A stretch of DNA of 64,000 bases from Nocardioides sp. YR527 (GTDB lineage: Bacteria > Actinomycetota > Actinomycetes > Propionibacteriales > Nocardioidaceae), in the NCBI RefSeq assembly GCF_900101045.1, contig NZ_FNFN01000001.1, forward strand, positions 310,001-374,000. The letters are read 5' to 3'. Below the pieces are notes generated by a model, which had not been told where the DNA came from, ran no database searches, and saw only the letters and a list, made by a program, of their open reading frames with translations. A program made the position numbers and the translations under genes. Shown piece by piece: positions 1 through 8,212 of the stretch (position 1 is its first letter; each line of letters begins with the position of its first letter).

Positions 1-1
1 C

Positions 2-589
2 GCGGCCGGCCTCGACCGGCCCACCCGGGGCCGTGTCCGGGTCGCCGGCACCGACCTGGCCGGCCTGAACCGGACGACCCTGACCAGGCTGCGACGCGAG
101 ATGATGGGCTTCGTCTTCCAGCAGTACAATCTGCTCGACGCTCTCACCGCCTACGACAACGTCGCCCTCCCCGCCCGTCTCGCCGGCCGACGTCCGGATC
201 GCGCCGAGGTGATCGCAGCGCTCGATCAGGTCGGTCTGCACGGGCTCGCCAGGAGGCGGCCGCCGGAGCTCTCCGGTGGCCAGCAGCAGCGCGTGGCCAT
301 CGCGCGTGCGCTGCACGCCCGGCCCGCGGTGCTCTTCGCCGACGAGCCCACCGGTGCCCTGGACCGCCACGCCGGCCGCGACGTGCTCGAGCTGCTGCGG
401 AACCTCGTCGACGCGCCGGTGACCCACGGGGTGGCGCAGACGGTCGTGATGGTCACCCACGACCCGCTCGCCGCCTCGTACGCCGACAGCGTGCTGTTCC
501 TCGCCGACGGCCGGGTCGTGGGGCAGATGGAGCGCAGCGACCCCGCCCGGATCGGCGCGCGCATGGCCGAGCTGGAGCCTGTTCGATGA
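2..589 (+). CDS. ABC transporter ATP-binding protein, 5' truncated by window
   Basis: C-terminal 195 codons of an ABC ATPase of the LolD/MacB type, which powers an FtsX-like permease rather than an importer. The frame is open from base 2, so the start and the Walker A loop lie before the window. Visible are the Q-loop (FVFQQYNLLD), the signature LSGGQQQRVAIARAL, Walker B with D-loop (VLFADEPTGALD) and the switch histidine (VMVTHDP). It overlaps the next gene by four bases (ATGA), so the two are translationally coupled. The exported substrate cannot be told; in actinobacteria such pairs often handle peptides, lipids or cell-envelope stress agents. Confidence 0.93.
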   Translation, partial: AAGLDRPTRGRVRVAGTDLAGLNRTTLTRLRREMMGFVFQQYNLLDALTAYDNVALPARLAGRRPDRAEVIAALDQVGLHGLARRRPPELSGGQQQRVAIARALHARPAVLFADEPTGALDRHAGRDVLELLRNLVDAPVTHGVAQTVVMVTHDPLAASYADSVLFLADGRVVGQMERSDPARIGARMAELEPVR

Positions 590-2469
590 GCTTGGTCTCG
601 CTGGCCGCGCACAGCCTGAAGAGCCTGCGTCAGTCCTGGCCCCCGTACGCCGGTGCCGCCGTCGCCCTCGCCGGCGGCATCGCCCTGATCACCCTCGCCA
701 CCAACATGCTGGGAGCGCTCGGCACCGCCACCGACGGGCTGGATCCGCAGACCCGGACGCAGATCGACGACCTGGGGTCGCTGTTCGGCATCATGGCCGG
801 GATCTCGCTCTTCCTGGCGCTCTTCGTGGTCTCCTCGACCTTCGGGTTCGTGGTGGCCACCCGGCGCCGCGAGCTCGGCCTGCTCCGCCTGCTCGGTGCC
901 ACCCCGCGCCAGGTGCGGACCCTGCTGCTCGGAGAGGCGCTCGCGGTCGCGGCGCTCGGCACCGTCGCCGGCTGCCTGCTCGGCACTGCCGTGACGGTGC
1001 CGGTGCTGCGCATCCTGCACCAGGCCGGTGTCACGCCGGTCCTGCTCGTGATGCCGAGCCAGGGCACCGGATGGGCGATCGCCGCCTCCTGCGGTGTCGG
1101 CGTCGCCCTGGTCGGTGCCTGGCGCGCGGGCGCCCGGGCCGGACGTACGCAGCCGGTCGAGGCGCTCCGCGACGCGGTCCTCGAGCGACGACGGCCCACG
1201 GTGGTCCAGGGGCTGGTCGCGCTCACCGCGGCCGGCGCGCTGGTCGCGACCGCCGTGCTCGCTCCCGAGATGCCGCTGCTGTTCGCCCTGCTCGTGGGCA
1301 TGTTCCTGCCGATCGTCGCCGTGATCGGCGCCAACGCGGTGGGCGGCCTGCTCTACACCGAGCTCGCGGCGTACGCCGGTGCCACGGTGGCGGGACGGGA
1401 CCCGGCGGCCCACCTGGCTCGCGACCTCGCCCGTACCAGCAGCCGGATGACCGCCGCGGTGGCGGCGCCGGTGGTGGCCATCATGGCGGTGGCCGGCTCG
1501 ATGGTGCTCGCGGTCGGGGCGACCGCAGACTGGAGCGAGGGCGCCGACCGGGCCGCGCTCAGGTCGGAGCTGGTCGTCGAGCAGGCGGAGCGCCCCGAGC
1601 GGATCCGGGACGTGCCCGGGGTGGGTGTGAGCGACGTCCGCCGCACGGCGCAGGTCGGGTTCGGGGGCGGTCCCGAGGACGTCGAGGTCGTCGATGTCTC
1701 CAGCGCTGCCGCGACGCGCAGCCTGCAGGCGACGCGGGGGAGCCTCGCCGACCTGCACGGACGGGCGATGGCGGTCACCGCCTCCTACGTCACCGACCTC
1801 GGCGGCCGGGTCGGCCAGACCCGCCGGATGCGCATCGACGGCCGGGCCGTCAAGGTGCGCCTGGTCGCCGTCGTCCCCGACGCCCCGAACCTGTGGAGCG
1901 ACATCATCGTGCCCGACGACCTGCCCCGCATCGACCGGGTCGCCCGCGAGACCGGAACGGTCTTCGTGCGCACCGACGCCGGCGCGGACCTCGCCGGGAC
2001 CGCACGGTCGATCCGGGACACCGGAGCCGAGGTGAGCACCGGCAAGGAGTGGGTCGGTGCCGTCTCGGCCGAGGCGCGCGAGATGAACACGGTCGTGCTG
2101 TGGGTGATGCTCGGCCCGGCCGGGGTCTACGCCGCGATCGCGGCCGTCAACGCGGTCCTGATCGGGGCGAGCCAGCGCCGCCGCCAGACGGCCACCGCCC
2201 GGCTCGTCGGCGCCACCCCGGCCCAGGTACGCCGCACCGCGCTCTGGGAGACGGTCTTCACCGGCGCCGGCGCTCTGCTGGTCGGCGGCGCGGTCACCGG
2301 ATTCACCGGCTGGCTGTTGCGGCAGGCGGTGGTGCGCGACGTGCCCGAGGCGCCGCTGACGTTCCCCTGGCAGGCCCTGTCCGGGATCACCGCGGCCTGC
2401 CTGGTGGTGCTGCTCGCGGCCGCCGTCGCCGGGGCGTACGCGCTGCGGGGTGGGGAAGCGGCCGAATAA
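586..2469 (+). CDS. FtsX-like ABC transporter permease
   Basis: A 627-residue membrane protein, the permease partner of the ATPase it overlaps. It has a hydrophobic N-terminal segment (about residues 20-45) and a first FtsX domain with the typical cytoplasmic sequence RRRELGLLRLLGATPRQV (about residues 92-110). A large mainly extracytoplasmic region follows (about 310-490), then a second FtsX half with RLVGATPAQVRRTALWE (about 540-557) and final membrane helices. The duplicated RLLGAT/RLVGAT motif is diagnostic of actinobacterial two-domain FtsX-type permeases. The substrate is unknown. Confidence 0.9.
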   Translation: MSLVSLAAHSLKSLRQSWPPYAGAAVALAGGIALITLATNMLGALGTATDGLDPQTRTQIDDLGSLFGIMAGISLFLALFVVSSTFGFVVATRRRELGLLRLLGATPRQVRTLLLGEALAVAALGTVAGCLLGTAVTVPVLRILHQAGVTPVLLVMPSQGTGWAIAASCGVGVALVGAWRAGARAGRTQPVEALRDAVLERRRPTVVQGLVALTAAGALVATAVLAPEMPLLFALLVGMFLPIVAVIGANAVGGLLYTELAAYAGATVAGRDPAAHLARDLARTSSRMTAAVAAPVVAIMAVAGSMVLAVGATADWSEGADRAALRSELVVEQAERPERIRDVPGVGVSDVRRTAQVGFGGGPEDVEVVDVSSAAATRSLQATRGSLADLHGRAMAVTASYVTDLGGRVGQTRRMRIDGRAVKVRLVAVVPDAPNLWSDIIVPDDLPRIDRVARETGTVFVRTDAGADLAGTARSIRDTGAEVSTGKEWVGAVSAEAREMNTVVLWVMLGPAGVYAAIAAVNAVLIGASQRRRQTATARLVGATPAQVRRTALWETVFTGAGALLVGGAVTGFTGWLLRQAVVRDVPEAPLTFPWQALSGITAACLVVLLAAAVAGAYALRGGEAAE

Positions 2470-2486
2470 GCCTGTGAGGAGTTAAG

Positions 2487-2492
2487 TAGTGT
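2487..2492 (+). promoter_or_regulatory. -10 element for leaderless HIT mRNA
   Basis: TAGTGT fits the TANNNT -10 consensus and ends seven bases before the GTG start of the HIT gene at 2500. That distance would put transcription initiation at the start codon itself. No ribosome-binding site lies at normal spacing. Confidence 0.5.
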
Positions 2493-2499
2493 TTGCCGC

Positions 2500-3051
2500 G
2501 TGACAGAGATGGACGGCGTACTCACCCAGGACGGCATCGGCGAGGGCGACGGTCTGGAGCGGCTGTGGACCCCCTACCGGATGGCCTACATCCGCGGCGA
2601 GAACAAGCCCACCGACCCCTCGGAGACGAAGTGCCCGTTCTGTCGGGTGCCGACCCTCGAGGATGCCGAGGGGCTGGTCGTCCACCGTGGCGAGACCTGC
2701 TTCGTGGTGCTCAACCTCTACCCGTACGCTCCGGGCCACATGATGGTGTGCCCCTATCGCCACATCGCCGGCTACGTCGAGACCACCGACGAGGAGGCGG
2801 CCGAGATGGCGGTGCTGACCAAGCAGGCCGTACGCACCCTCGCCGACGTCTCGCGGGCCGAGGGCTTCAACATCGGGATGAACCAGGGCACCGCGGGCGG
2901 CGCCGGCATCGCCGCCCACCTGCACCAGCACATCGTGCCCCGGTGGGTCGGCGACCAGAACTTCATGCCGATCATCGGCCGCACCAAGACCCTGCCGCAG
3001 CTGCTGACCGACACCCGCGCCCTGCTCGCGCAGGCGTGGGCGTCGGCCTAG
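2500..3051 (+). CDS. HIT-family nucleotide phosphorylase/hydrolase (Ap4A type)
   Basis: A 183-residue histidine-triad protein. The triad AAHLHQHIVPRW lies near residues 146-157, the GMNQGTAGGAG segment just before it, and CPFCR (about residue 47) is a likely metal-binding pair. Its closest known analogue by length and gene context is the mycobacterial HIT protein Rv2613c, described as an Ap4A phosphorylase that cleaves diadenosine tetraphosphate. In mycobacteria this gene precedes pgsA; here pgsA lies about 24 kb downstream. The start is GTG. Its stop faces the GntP gene stop across a 16-bp gap. Confidence 0.9.
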   Translation: MTEMDGVLTQDGIGEGDGLERLWTPYRMAYIRGENKPTDPSETKCPFCRVPTLEDAEGLVVHRGETCFVVLNLYPYAPGHMMVCPYRHIAGYVETTDEEAAEMAVLTKQAVRTLADVSRAEGFNIGMNQGTAGGAGIAAHLHQHIVPRWVGDQNFMPIIGRTKTLPQLLTDTRALLAQAWASA

Positions 3052-3067
3052 CAGGTCGACCTGGGGC

Positions 3068-4462
3068 TCAGACGATCGCCCAGGCCACGGCGGCGGCCGC
3101 GAAGCCGACGATCGAGAGCACCGTCTCCAGGACGGTCCAGGTCGCCAGCGTCTGCTTCACGGTCATGTTGAAGTAGCGAGACACGATCCAGAAGCCACCG
3201 TCGTTGACGTGGCTGAGGATGATCGAGCCGGCGGCGATCGCGACGGCGATCACGGCGAGCTCGGGCTGCGAGTAGCCGGTGCCGAGGGTCGGCGCGATGA
3301 TGCCGCCGGTGGTCACGATCGCCACGGTCGCGGAGCCCTGGGCGATCCGGAGCGCGCAGGAGATGACGTAGGCCAGCAGCAGGATCGGCAGGCCGGCGTC
3401 GGAGAGCACCTCGGCGAGCGCGGCGCCCACTCCGGTCGCGGAGATCACCGCGCCGAAGAAGGCGCCGGCGCCAACGACGAGCAGGATCATGCCGACCGGC
3501 CGCAGCGAGGCGCCGGTGAACTCCGAGATCTCCTCGAGGCTCATCCCGCGCCGCAGGCCGAGCAGCCAGAAGGCCAGGAGCACGGCGATCGTGAGCGCGA
3601 TCGCCGGGTTGCCGAAGAAGGTGAGCACATTCAGCAGCCGGCCCGGGTCGAGCAGCATCGTGCCGAACGTCGCGCCGAGGATCAGGACCAGCGGCACCGC
3701 GATCACCCCGAGGACGAGAGCGAGCGAGACCGGAGCCGCGTGCGTCCTGGCCTGATCCTGCTCCGCCTCGGTCTCGGCGACCAGGAACTCGTCGGGCACC
3801 GAGACCTGGACGCGCGGCGCGATCCACATCGGGAAGAGGATCCCGGCGGCGGCGAACGCGGGCAGGCCGCACAGCAGGCCCATGATGATCAGCCAGCCGA
3901 GGTCGACGCCGAGAAGACCGCCCAGCGCCGTCGGGCCGGGGTGGGGCGGCAGGAACGCGTGGGTCATCGACAGACCCGCCAGGACGGGGAGGGCGTAGAG
4001 GACGAGCGACTTGCCGCCGCGGTGAGCGGCGACGTAGACCAGCGGCGCGAGCACGAAGATGCCGATGTCGAAGAAGACCGGGATGCCGAAGATCAGGCCG
4101 ACCAGGCCCATCGCGGCCGGGGTGCCGCGCTCGCCGAAGAGGCCGATCAGCCTCGAGGCGAGCACGTCGGCGCCGCCGGAGCGCTCGAGCAGCGACCCCA
4201 GCACGGTGCCGAGACCGATGATGAGCGCGATGTGGCCGAGTACGCCGCCGAAGCCGGTCTCGATGAGCGACTCCTTCGCGGAGAGGGCGGAGCCCACCAT
4301 CTGCTCGACGGACAGGCCTGCGGCGACGGCGAGCCCGATGCCGCTGATGAAGAGCGCGATGAAGGGTTCGAGCTTGACCTTGATGATCAAGAGGAGGAGC
4401 ACGGCGATCGCCGCGGCGCAGAGCAGCAGCAGGCCGGTCGTGCTTGTCTGGAGCCAATGCAT
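3068..4462 (-). CDS. GntP-family organic acid:H+ symporter
   Basis: A 464-residue, very hydrophobic GntP/GntT permease with about 12 membrane helices. Family features include GIPVFFDIGIFVLAPL, the THAFLPPHPGPTA segment and SHVNDGGFW near the C-terminus. The family imports gluconate, other sugar acids or D-serine (DsdX). I chose ATG 4462, preceded by GGGAGAA, over an in-frame start at 4513 that would overlap the upstream gene. It is the last gene of a four-gene operon after the aldolase gene. By context its substrate is probably the acyl-amino sugar acid or D-amino acid that the operon degrades (inference). Confidence 0.93.
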   Translation of the reverse strand: MHWLQTSTTGLLLLCAAAIAVLLLLIIKVKLEPFIALFISGIGLAVAAGLSVEQMVGSALSAKESLIETGFGGVLGHIALIIGLGTVLGSLLERSGGADVLASRLIGLFGERGTPAAMGLVGLIFGIPVFFDIGIFVLAPLVYVAAHRGGKSLVLYALPVLAGLSMTHAFLPPHPGPTALGGLLGVDLGWLIIMGLLCGLPAFAAAGILFPMWIAPRVQVSVPDEFLVAETEAEQDQARTHAAPVSLALVLGVIAVPLVLILGATFGTMLLDPGRLLNVLTFFGNPAIALTIAVLLAFWLLGLRRGMSLEEISEFTGASLRPVGMILLVVGAGAFFGAVISATGVGAALAEVLSDAGLPILLLAYVISCALRIAQGSATVAIVTTGGIIAPTLGTGYSQPELAVIAVAIAAGSIILSHVNDGGFWIVSRYFNMTVKQTLATWTVLETVLSIVGFAAAAVAWAIV

Positions 4463-4496
4463 GGTTGGTTCTCCCGTGTGAGGGTGGGGGATGGAT

Positions 4497-5135
4497 TCAG
4501 CGCAGAGCTGCACGGAACCGGGCGGCGTTGGTGGTGATCTGCTCCCACCGGGCCTCGTCGACGTCGGCGGGCTGAACCACCGACGTCCCGGCGGTCACGG
4601 CGAGGGCGCCGGCCCGCAGGAACTCCGCGGCGTTGTCTTCGTCGACTCCGCCGGAAGGGATCAGGGCGACCTCGGGGAACGGTCCACGCAGGTCGGAGAG
4701 GTGGTGCGGGCCGACGGCCCGGGCCGGGAAGATCTTGACCGCGTCGGCACCGAGCGCGGTCGCGGCGAGCACCTCGGTCGGGGTGAGCGCGCCGAGGACG
4801 ACGGCCGCACCCGCGGCGTGACCCTGCGCCACGATCTCGGCCGCCTCCGGCGGCAGGCCGGGCGTCACCAGGAACCGGGCGCCGGCCGCGAGCGCCGAGC
4901 GGGCCTGGTCGGCGGTGACCACCGTCCCGGCGCCGACGACGATGTCGTCGTCAGCGCGAGCAGCGACGTCGGCGAGCAGGTCGGTCAGACCCGGTGTCGT
5001 GTAGGTCAGCTCGACAGTCCGGATGCCCCCGGCGGCCAGCGCGTGGCAGAGCGCGACGGGATCCTCGATCCGCGAGGCGCGTACGACGACGAGCGCCTGG
5101 TCGGCCCGGAGCGTCTCGATCACGGGGTGGCTCAT
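4497..5135 (-). CDS. eda: 2-keto-3-deoxy-6-phosphogluconate aldolase
   Basis: A 212-residue class I aldolase of the KDPG/KHG family. It splits KDPG into pyruvate and glyceraldehyde-3-phosphate. Visible motifs are VELTYTTPG (about 40-48), the active-site strand IVVGAGTVVTADQA (about 65-78), FLVTPGLPPE (about 88-97), the Schiff-base lysine in ADAVKIFPA (about 131-139) and the phosphate loop IPSGGV (about 157-162). ATG 5135 overlaps the stop of the D-aminoacylase gene (ATGA). With the KDG kinase encoded on the opposite strand at 8213 it forms the lower Entner-Doudoroff branch from KDG. Confidence 0.95.
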   Translation of the reverse strand: MSHPVIETLRADQALVVVRASRIEDPVALCHALAAGGIRTVELTYTTPGLTDLLADVAARADDDIVVGAGTVVTADQARSALAAGARFLVTPGLPPEAAEIVAQGHAAGAAVVLGALTPTEVLAATALGADAVKIFPARAVGPHHLSDLRGPFPEVALIPSGGVDEDNAAEFLRAGALAVTAGTSVVQPADVDEARWEQITTNAARFRAALR

Positions 5136-6742
5136 CGGGGGCGGGTCCCTTCGTCGGTGCGGCGCAGCGCCCTTCCGGGCAGTGCGGCGGTGCGGTGGCC
5201 GTCCTCGATGACGGCGGTGCCGTTGACAAGCACCCAGTCGATGCCGCGCGCCTGCTGGCGCGGCTGCTCGAACGTGGCGGTGTCCTGGACGGTGTCGGGG
5301 TCGAGCAGCACCAGGTCGGCGGCGTACCCCTCCCGGACGAGGCCACGCTCGTGCAGCCCGAGCCTGGCCGCCGGGCGGCCGGTGAGGTGGTGGACGCAGT
5401 CGACCAGGTCGAGGACCCCGAGGTCGCGTACGTAGCGGGCGAGGTAGCGGGGGAAGGTGCCCCAGGCGCGCGGGTGCGGGCGCTCGCCGACGAGGATCGC
5501 GTCGCTGCCGCCGCAGTGGGTGCGGTGCCGCATGATCGTCTGCACGTTCTCCTCGTGGCCGACGTGCTGGAGGATCGTGGTGGCCAGCCGGTCGCGGACG
5601 AGCAGGTCGAAGAAGACGTCCGTGGCCACCTGACCGGTCTCCTCGGCGATCTCGGCGACGGTGCGGCCGACGTGGCCGGACAGCTCCGGGTTGCGTACGC
5701 CGCTGATCTGGATCGTGCGCCAGTCGGTGACGCAGCCGTGGCAGCCGTCGGTGCCGACGTGGTCGAGCTCGTGCGCGATCCGGGCGCGGTCGCCGGGGTC
5801 CACGATCCGCGCGAGCAGGGCATCGGGGCCACCGGAGGTCGACCAGCTGGGCAGCACGGCGCTGAGCGTGGTCGCGCCCGGCAGGTAGGGGTAGGTGTCG
5901 AGGGTGATGTCGACCCCGTCGGCCAGGGCCGCGTCGATGAGGTCGACGAGGTCGCCGGCCCGCCCGCGGTTGGGGTCGAAGTTCATCGTCGCGTGGGTGA
6001 GGTGGAGGGCGCACCCGGAGGCCCTGGACACGGCGATCATCTCGGCGTACGCCTCCAGCGCACCGGCCCCGTAGGAGCGGTGGTGCGGGCTGTAGTAGCC
6101 GCCCGCATCGGCGACGACCCGGCACAGGGTGGCCAGCTCCGCGTCGTCGGCGAACATGCTCGGCGGGTAGGTCAGGCCGCTGCTCATCCCCACCGCGCCC
6201 TCCTCGAGACCGACCCGGAGCAGCCGCGCCATCTCGGCGATCTCGGCGGTGGTCGCCGGCCGGTTGTCCGGACCGACGACCATGAGCCGCAGGGTCCCCT
6301 GCGGAACGAGGTACGCCGCGTTGCACGCGATCCCGCGGTCGAGCCGGTCCAGGTAGCCGGCGACGGTGTCCCAGTCGAAGTCGAAGTCGTCGGGCTCGCC
6401 GTTCCACCCCGCGATCTGCCGGCGCAGGTGGGCTCGCGTGGCTGGGTCGGCGGGCGCGAAGGAGAGGCCGTCCTGCCCGACGACCTCGAGGGTGACGCCC
6501 TGGCTCACCTTGGCGGTGTGGTCGGGGTTGACCAGGATCTGCAGGTCCGAGTGCGCGTGCATGTCGATGAACCCCGGGGTCAGCGCCCGCCCGGCGGCAT
6601 CGACGGTGCGCCGTGCGGCCGGCGCCTGAGCACCGGTGTGGATGCCCGTGATCCGCCCGGCGTCGATGCTGACGTGGGCGTGGAACGCCGGGGCTCCGCT
6701 GCCGTCGATGACGGTCGCGTCGCGGATGAGGAGGTCGGTCAT
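5132..6742 (-). CDS. D-aminoacylase / N-acyl-D-amino acid deacylase
   Basis: A 536-residue amidohydrolase of the D-aminoacylase family, a zinc enzyme that removes the N-acyl group from N-acyl-D-amino acids. The N-terminal metal site GFIDMHAHSD is near residue 58. Typical family segments follow: VGQDGLSFAP, GAVGMSSGLTYPP, YYSPHHRSYG and LHLTHATM. The cytoplasmic form lacks a signal peptide. GAGAGGA precedes the ATG. It lies 13 bp after the PLP-enzyme gene and overlaps the aldolase gene. In this setting the substrate may be N-acetyl-D-glucosaminate, formally an N-acyl-D-amino acid. The alternative is general N-acyl-D-amino acid salvage. Confidence 0.92.
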   Translation of the reverse strand: MTDLLIRDATVIDGSGAPAFHAHVSIDAGRITGIHTGAQAPAARRTVDAAGRALTPGFIDMHAHSDLQILVNPDHTAKVSQGVTLEVVGQDGLSFAPADPATRAHLRRQIAGWNGEPDDFDFDWDTVAGYLDRLDRGIACNAAYLVPQGTLRLMVVGPDNRPATTAEIAEMARLLRVGLEEGAVGMSSGLTYPPSMFADDAELATLCRVVADAGGYYSPHHRSYGAGALEAYAEMIAVSRASGCALHLTHATMNFDPNRGRAGDLVDLIDAALADGVDITLDTYPYLPGATTLSAVLPSWSTSGGPDALLARIVDPGDRARIAHELDHVGTDGCHGCVTDWRTIQISGVRNPELSGHVGRTVAEIAEETGQVATDVFFDLLVRDRLATTILQHVGHEENVQTIMRHRTHCGGSDAILVGERPHPRAWGTFPRYLARYVRDLGVLDLVDCVHHLTGRPAARLGLHERGLVREGYAADLVLLDPDTVQDTATFEQPRQQARGIDWVLVNGTAVIEDGHRTAALPGRALRRTDEGTRPR

Positions 6743-6755
6743 GGTGGGTCCTCTC

Positions 6756-8087
6756 TCAGAACCAGGTGCGCACGAGGTCGACGACGAGCGGGTCGTCGGC
6801 GTCGGCGTCGTCGAGGACCGGGACCAGGCTCCACTTGTCGAAGGCGGTGCACGGGTGCGAGAGCCCGAGGCGGAGCTCGTCGCCGATCAGGACGGGTGCC
6901 TCGGTGTCGGGGTCCCACCGGAGGAAGCCGTGCTGGTCGTTGAGCGCGGTCACCTCGACGCCGGTGAGGGGGGTCGCGGGGGAGCCGGTCTCGCGCACCC
7001 GAAGGAGCTGGACCTCGGGCAGGCCCTCGTCGAAGGGCAGGTCGCGCTTGCCCGCGTCGAAGAGCGCGAGTCCCGGCTCCGGCTGTGAGGAGATCCGCAC
7101 CCAGCCGTGGAGGGCGCTGCGCAGGCCCGGACCGGTGGTCCGCGGTGAGCTGCCGAGGGGCGAGATGGTGCGGTAGAACCCGTCGTCGTGGGTGATGTAG
7201 GCGCCGCTGCGCAGCACCACACGGGCCTCCTCGTCGGCCACCAGCGGCGCGAGCGCGTCGGCCACCTGCTCGAAGTAGGCGCTGCCGCCGGCGCTGACCA
7301 CCGGCGTCCGGCCGGCGGGCAGCAGGCCGGAGATCCGCCGGTGCAGGGAGACCAGGCTGTCGACGTACGCATGGACGACGCCGAGCGCGGCCGCGTCGGT
7401 GGTGTGGGCGAGGGCGCCCTCGTAGCCGGTGACGCCGGCGAGCTCGAGGTGGGGCGAGGCGGCGATCGCCTCGGCGACGGCGACGGCGGTCGCCTCGTCC
7501 CGGGCGCCGGTGCGGCCGCCCGCGGCTCCGCGCTCGACCAGGACGGCCAGCGGGCGTCGGGTGCCGACCTGCGCGGCATGGGCCGCGAGCGCGTCGTGCA
7601 TCAGGGCCACCGTGCGTGGCGAGTCGGCCCATACCAGGACCTCCAGGCCGGGTTCCTCGGTGATCTGGTCGGAGATCCAGCGCAGTGTGAGCGGCGAGAC
7701 GATCGCGTTGGCCACGATCACCCGGGAGAGGCCGAAGGCGCGGGCGATGGCGAGCTGGGGGAGGTTCGCCACGGTGATCGCCCAGGCGCCGGCGGCGAGC
7801 TGCTCGGCCCACAGCTGCGGAGCCATCGTCGTCTTGCCGTGCGGAGCCAGGGCGATGCCGCGCTCCGCGCACCAGGCGGCCAGCACGTCACGGTTGTGGC
7901 TCATCGCGACCCGCGAGAGGGAGAGCACGGGCGTGGGCAGCTGCGAGAGCCGCGGCGCCGCCTCGAGCACCTCGGTGACTGTACGTCCCCACAGCGCGGG
8001 TGGGATCGCCTTGTGGCGCCAGTCGACCCGCTCCTCGCGCAGTGCCGCGACGGCCGTCGTGTCGATGTGGGCTGCCGGGTGATCCAT
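6756..8087 (-). CDS. Fold-III PLP enzyme, D-serine dehydratase/amino acid deaminase type
   Basis: A 443-residue protein of the alanine-racemase-fold DSD1/D-threonine-aldolase family. The N-terminal barrel carries the PLP lysine in APHGKTTMAPQLW (about residues 81-93). The C-terminal D-serine-dehydratase-like domain ends with a likely zinc site, HPCTAFDKW. Relatives eliminate ammonia from beta-hydroxy D-amino acids. D-glucosaminate is such a compound, and its dehydration and deamination give KDG, the substrate of the neighbouring kinase (inference). It is the first gene of the minus-strand operon, with a strong GGAAGGA ribosome site. A plain D-amino acid deaminase is the conservative alternative. 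Confidence 0.87.
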   Translation of the reverse strand: MDHPAAHIDTTAVAALREERVDWRHKAIPPALWGRTVTEVLEAAPRLSQLPTPVLSLSRVAMSHNRDVLAAWCAERGIALAPHGKTTMAPQLWAEQLAAGAWAITVANLPQLAIARAFGLSRVIVANAIVSPLTLRWISDQITEEPGLEVLVWADSPRTVALMHDALAAHAAQVGTRRPLAVLVERGAAGGRTGARDEATAVAVAEAIAASPHLELAGVTGYEGALAHTTDAAALGVVHAYVDSLVSLHRRISGLLPAGRTPVVSAGGSAYFEQVADALAPLVADEEARVVLRSGAYITHDDGFYRTISPLGSSPRTTGPGLRSALHGWVRISSQPEPGLALFDAGKRDLPFDEGLPEVQLLRVRETGSPATPLTGVEVTALNDQHGFLRWDPDTEAPVLIGDELRLGLSHPCTAFDKWSLVPVLDDADADDPLVVDLVRTWF

Positions 8088-8103
8088 GGCCCGTCCTTCC
8101 TTC

Positions 8104-8120
8104 GTTGCACATTATGCAAC
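8104..8120. promoter_or_regulatory. Palindromic operator in divergent promoter region
   Basis: GTTGCA-CATTA-TGCAAC has perfect 6-bp arms with a 5-bp centre. It lies in the only gap between the divergent operons, 17 bp upstream of the minus-strand start. The only local regulator is the IclR protein at 9235, so this is the best candidate for its site (inference). Confidence 0.6.
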
Positions 8121-8125
8121 AGTGA

Positions 8126-8155
8126 TTGCGTAATTCGATTCGTTAGTTGTAGCAT
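8126..8155 (+). promoter_or_regulatory. Candidate promoter of kdgK-iclR-ridA operon
   Basis: TTGCGT (8126-8131) and TAGCAT (8150-8155) are separated by 18 bp. They sit immediately beside the 8104-8120 palindrome and upstream of the GTG at 8213. The assignment is by eye only. Confidence 0.35.
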
Positions 8156-8212
8156 CGGCCACACCGGGCGTCAACGGCTCGGCGGAGAACCAACAGGGGA
8201 GGAGCTCCATCC

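Noticed and set aside
226..1758. 510-codon minus-strand open frame opposite the ABC ATPase and permease genes
   Set aside because: It is rich in Arg, Gly, Ala and His with no domain, and lies wholly antisense to two well-supported genes. Such frames are common in high-GC DNA.
3052..3063. 12-bp palindrome CAGGTCGACCTG between converging genes
   Set aside because: Short, GC-typical and without a flanking pattern; expected by chance at this scale.
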